DNA of 64,000 bases from Parachitinimonas caeni. Lineage in GTDB: Bacteria > Pseudomonadota > Gammaproteobacteria > Burkholderiales > Chitinimonadaceae. Of this stretch, positions 62,546-64,000 are shown piece after piece. A program made the position numbers and the translations under genes. Location: the NCBI RefSeq assembly GCF_030129945.1, contig NZ_JARRAF010000019.1, positions 1 through 64,000 on the forward strand, read 5' to 3'. Positions within the stretch are counted from its first letter, which is position 1. Each line of letters opens with the position of its first letter. A model generated the notes under the pieces. That model did not search any database, was not told the DNA's origin, and worked only from the letters and a program-made list of their open reading frames with translations.

Positions 62546-64000
62546 TTAGGCATCGAGGGGATGGGAGGGGGGGATGGAGACAGTGAACGGTTGCGGCTCA
62601 CTGTTGATCTGGCCCTCGGGCAGCGGAACCGCATGGCGCAATGGCTCTGCGGGTTGAGGACCAATGATGAAACTACGGGTGACTTCGTCACGTTGAATGC
62701 GGGTGGTCCAGCGCGACCAATCCGTGGCGGGGGGCTGGCCGGGCAACGGCACTTGCTCGTCCCGTTCCTTCGTCAGCACCGACATCAGCCGCTTCATGTC
62801 GCTGGTCAGCGCGATCTGACGTTCGCGGCGCGTGGCATCGTCCGGCTTTTCATCCGCCGGGTTGCCCGTGCCCCCTGCTGGCGGTGGGCGATACGCCATC
62901 GCGCCGCGCCACTGCCGTTGCAGGACTTCAAACTGCTGCATGCGCTCGCGGTCGAGCCACAGCATTTCCGGAATCAGATGCACCGGGGTTTCTGCCTGCA
63001 CCGTGTCCTGCACCAGCTGGCGGAATACCGGGTCGGTAAACCGGCTGGGCCAGTTGGGCCATACCAGATACAGCGTGCTGAACCCGCCAAAGTCGGCGGG
63101 GCTGACGCTGCTGCGGATATCGCGCAGCAACACACCTTCGATCAAATAAAAGCCTTCGCGGTTGCCGGTAGACAGGGTGGTGTCGTCGAGCACAATACCC
63201 AGACGGGCGGCGATCCGGCGCTCCAGTCCGCTGCGGCTGCGGAAACCTTTGTCCAGATCGGCCCCCAGGCTGCGGTCGCGGCTCAAGGCCGGGTAGTCGA
63301 GCAACCAGCGCGCCAGATCCAGCAAGCACTTGATGCGCACCACCCGATTCAGCAATTGTTCGCGCGGTATGCGTGGCGTAGTCGAGCTGGCCATCAGGGT
63401 ATCGAGATAATGCGAGAACGCGCCGCGATAACGCAGCTGCCCGGCATCCGGCATGTCTTCCTGATATCGGGCCAGCAGATGCGACAACCGGCGCTGCTGC
63501 CGATCCAGCCAGCGCTCTCCGCCCTGAGGCTCTGTCAGATAACCGAATGTGGGGCTCTGGTAGTGCGCCAGATTCTCGGGCGACAGCAAACTGGGCAACT
63601 CCCCCAGCCCGCCAACGGGCTGATGCGCGAGGGTGGCGGGCCAGGCAGACAAGGCTTGCCAGAACCCTTGCACCTCCTGCGGCATCAGGTAATCGCTGGC
63701 CAGCATGCGTGCGTAGAGCTTCTCCAGCGGGGTGATCAGCTTTTCTGCCGGAAAGGCCAGCAGGGCACGCACCGATTCAAGCTGCGCAAACTGGTTGGAC
63801 AGTGTCTGTTCCAGCAGCAGCAAAAAGGCTTGCAGCTGACGGATGGATGCCAGCTGCGCGGCCGGGCAATCTGCCGTCACCGCCTGGCTGGACAGGCCGA
63901 ACCGCCCCGGCAGATCGTGGCTGAAGGGTCGATAGCGACGGAGCTGACGATAGCGCGCCGGCTTGCCGCCCACCGGGGCGCTGTCCAGATCGAGCCTGTT
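62546..64000 (-). CDS. eCIS baseplate-associated protein (partial, runs off window)
   Basis: The frame is open to the window edge, so the N-terminus is missing; about 485 residues are visible. Characteristic is QLASIRQLQAFLLLLEQTLSNQFAQLESVRALLAF, which I associate with large baseplate-type proteins (Afp12-like) of contractile injection systems. Later parts include YLTEPQGGERWLDRQQRRLSHLLARYQEDM, RVVRIKCLLDLARWLLDYP and a Pro-rich linker PPPAGGTGNPADEKP near the end. The C-terminal tail is IPPSHPLDA. It is the first visible gene of the locus on this strand. Annotation is by motif resemblance. Confidence 0.6.
   Translation of the reverse strand, partial: NRLDLDSAPVGGKPARYRQLRRYRPFSHDLPGRFGLSSQAVTADCPAAQLASIRQLQAFLLLLEQTLSNQFAQLESVRALLAFPAEKLITPLEKLYARMLASDYLMPQEVQGFWQALSAWPATLAHQPVGGLGELPSLLSPENLAHYQSPTFGYLTEPQGGERWLDRQQRRLSHLLARYQEDMPDAGQLRYRGAFSHYLDTLMASSTTPRIPREQLLNRVVRIKCLLDLARWLLDYPALSRDRSLGADLDKGFRSRSGLERRIAARLGIVLDDTTLSTGNREGFYLIEGVLLRDIRSSVSPADFGGFSTLYLVWPNWPSRFTDPVFRQLVQDTVQAETPVHLIPEMLWLDRERMQQFEVLQRQWRGAMAYRPPPAGGTGNPADEKPDDATRRERQIALTSDMKRLMSVLTKERDEQVPLPGQPPATDWSRWTTRIQRDEVTRSFIIGPQPAEPLRHAVPLPEGQINSEPQPFTVSIPPSHPLDA

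Noticed and set aside
53610-64000. Type VI secretion system
   Set aside because: The AAA+ ATPase, CIS tape-measure and DUF4255 genes fit an extracellular contractile injection system; no TssJ/L/M-like membrane complex genes are present.

Overview
The window is a patchwork of GC-rich genes and AT-rich islands from a Gram-negative bacterium. HlyD/ABC type I secretion genes, a LysR regulator and an extracellular contractile injection system (eCIS) suggest a proteobacterium, plausibly betaproteobacterial; the sequence does not settle the genus. No rRNA or tRNA genes were seen. Several degraded insertion sequences (mostly IS6-like) mark it as an accessory region.

Region 1 (about 1.3-33.8 kb, all on the minus strand) is one long biosynthetic operon. 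In transcription order it encodes a flavoprotein; two NRPS proteins with four modules in total; a SAM-dependent transferase; a secretory-looking polyprotein with 22 KRPQ repeats; an ATP-grasp ligase; an arylglycine-type aminotransferase; a class A beta-lactamase; an ABC exporter and its HlyD partner; a one-domain hydroxymandelate-synthase-like protein; an MbtH protein; an ACC-deaminase-like PLP enzyme; an FMN alpha-hydroxyacid oxidase; a glycosyltransferase; and an S9 peptidase. By-eye reading of the adenylation pockets suggests cationic residue - D-arylglycine - Ser - arylglycine, the order found in the nocardicin precursor. The accompanying enzymes (hydroxymandelate synthase, oxidase, aminotransferase, MbtH, NocJ-like PLP enzyme, SAM transferase, beta-lactamase) fit a nocardicin-like monocyclic beta-lactam. 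Embedded in it is a second module that nocardicin clusters are not known to have: a multi-repeat precursor next to an ATP-grasp ligase, recalling pheganomycin, where an ATP-grasp enzyme joins a phenylglycine-type amino acid to ribosomal peptides. The combination is the most interesting candidate system in the window.

Region 2 (33.8-40.7 kb) holds an IS6 remnant, a GH16 glucanase, an orphan nucleotidyltransferase-like gene, an exported DUF4214 protein, and a VOC gene divergent from a LysR regulator. Region 3 (40.7-45.2 kb) carries parA-parB framed by two related inverted repeats that may be parS sites, then arsD-arsA without other ars genes. A long palindromic repeat occurs both between the NRPS genes and between arsD and arsA, each time supplying the stop codon of the upstream gene. 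Region 4 (45.2-51.4 kb) has a penicillin-acylase-family hydrolase, a GNAT acetyltransferase, a conserved hypothetical gene, a broken ADP-ribosylglycohydrolase fused to an IS6 fragment, and a DUF1016 nuclease.

Region 5 (51.9 kb to the right edge, minus strand) is the end of an eCIS locus: a baseplate-type protein (cut by the window edge), a long fibre, a small unknown protein, a tape-measure protein, an AAA+ ATPase, a Pvc16/DUF4255 cap protein, and finally an AT-rich gene of foreign composition in the position where eCIS cargo genes usually lie.
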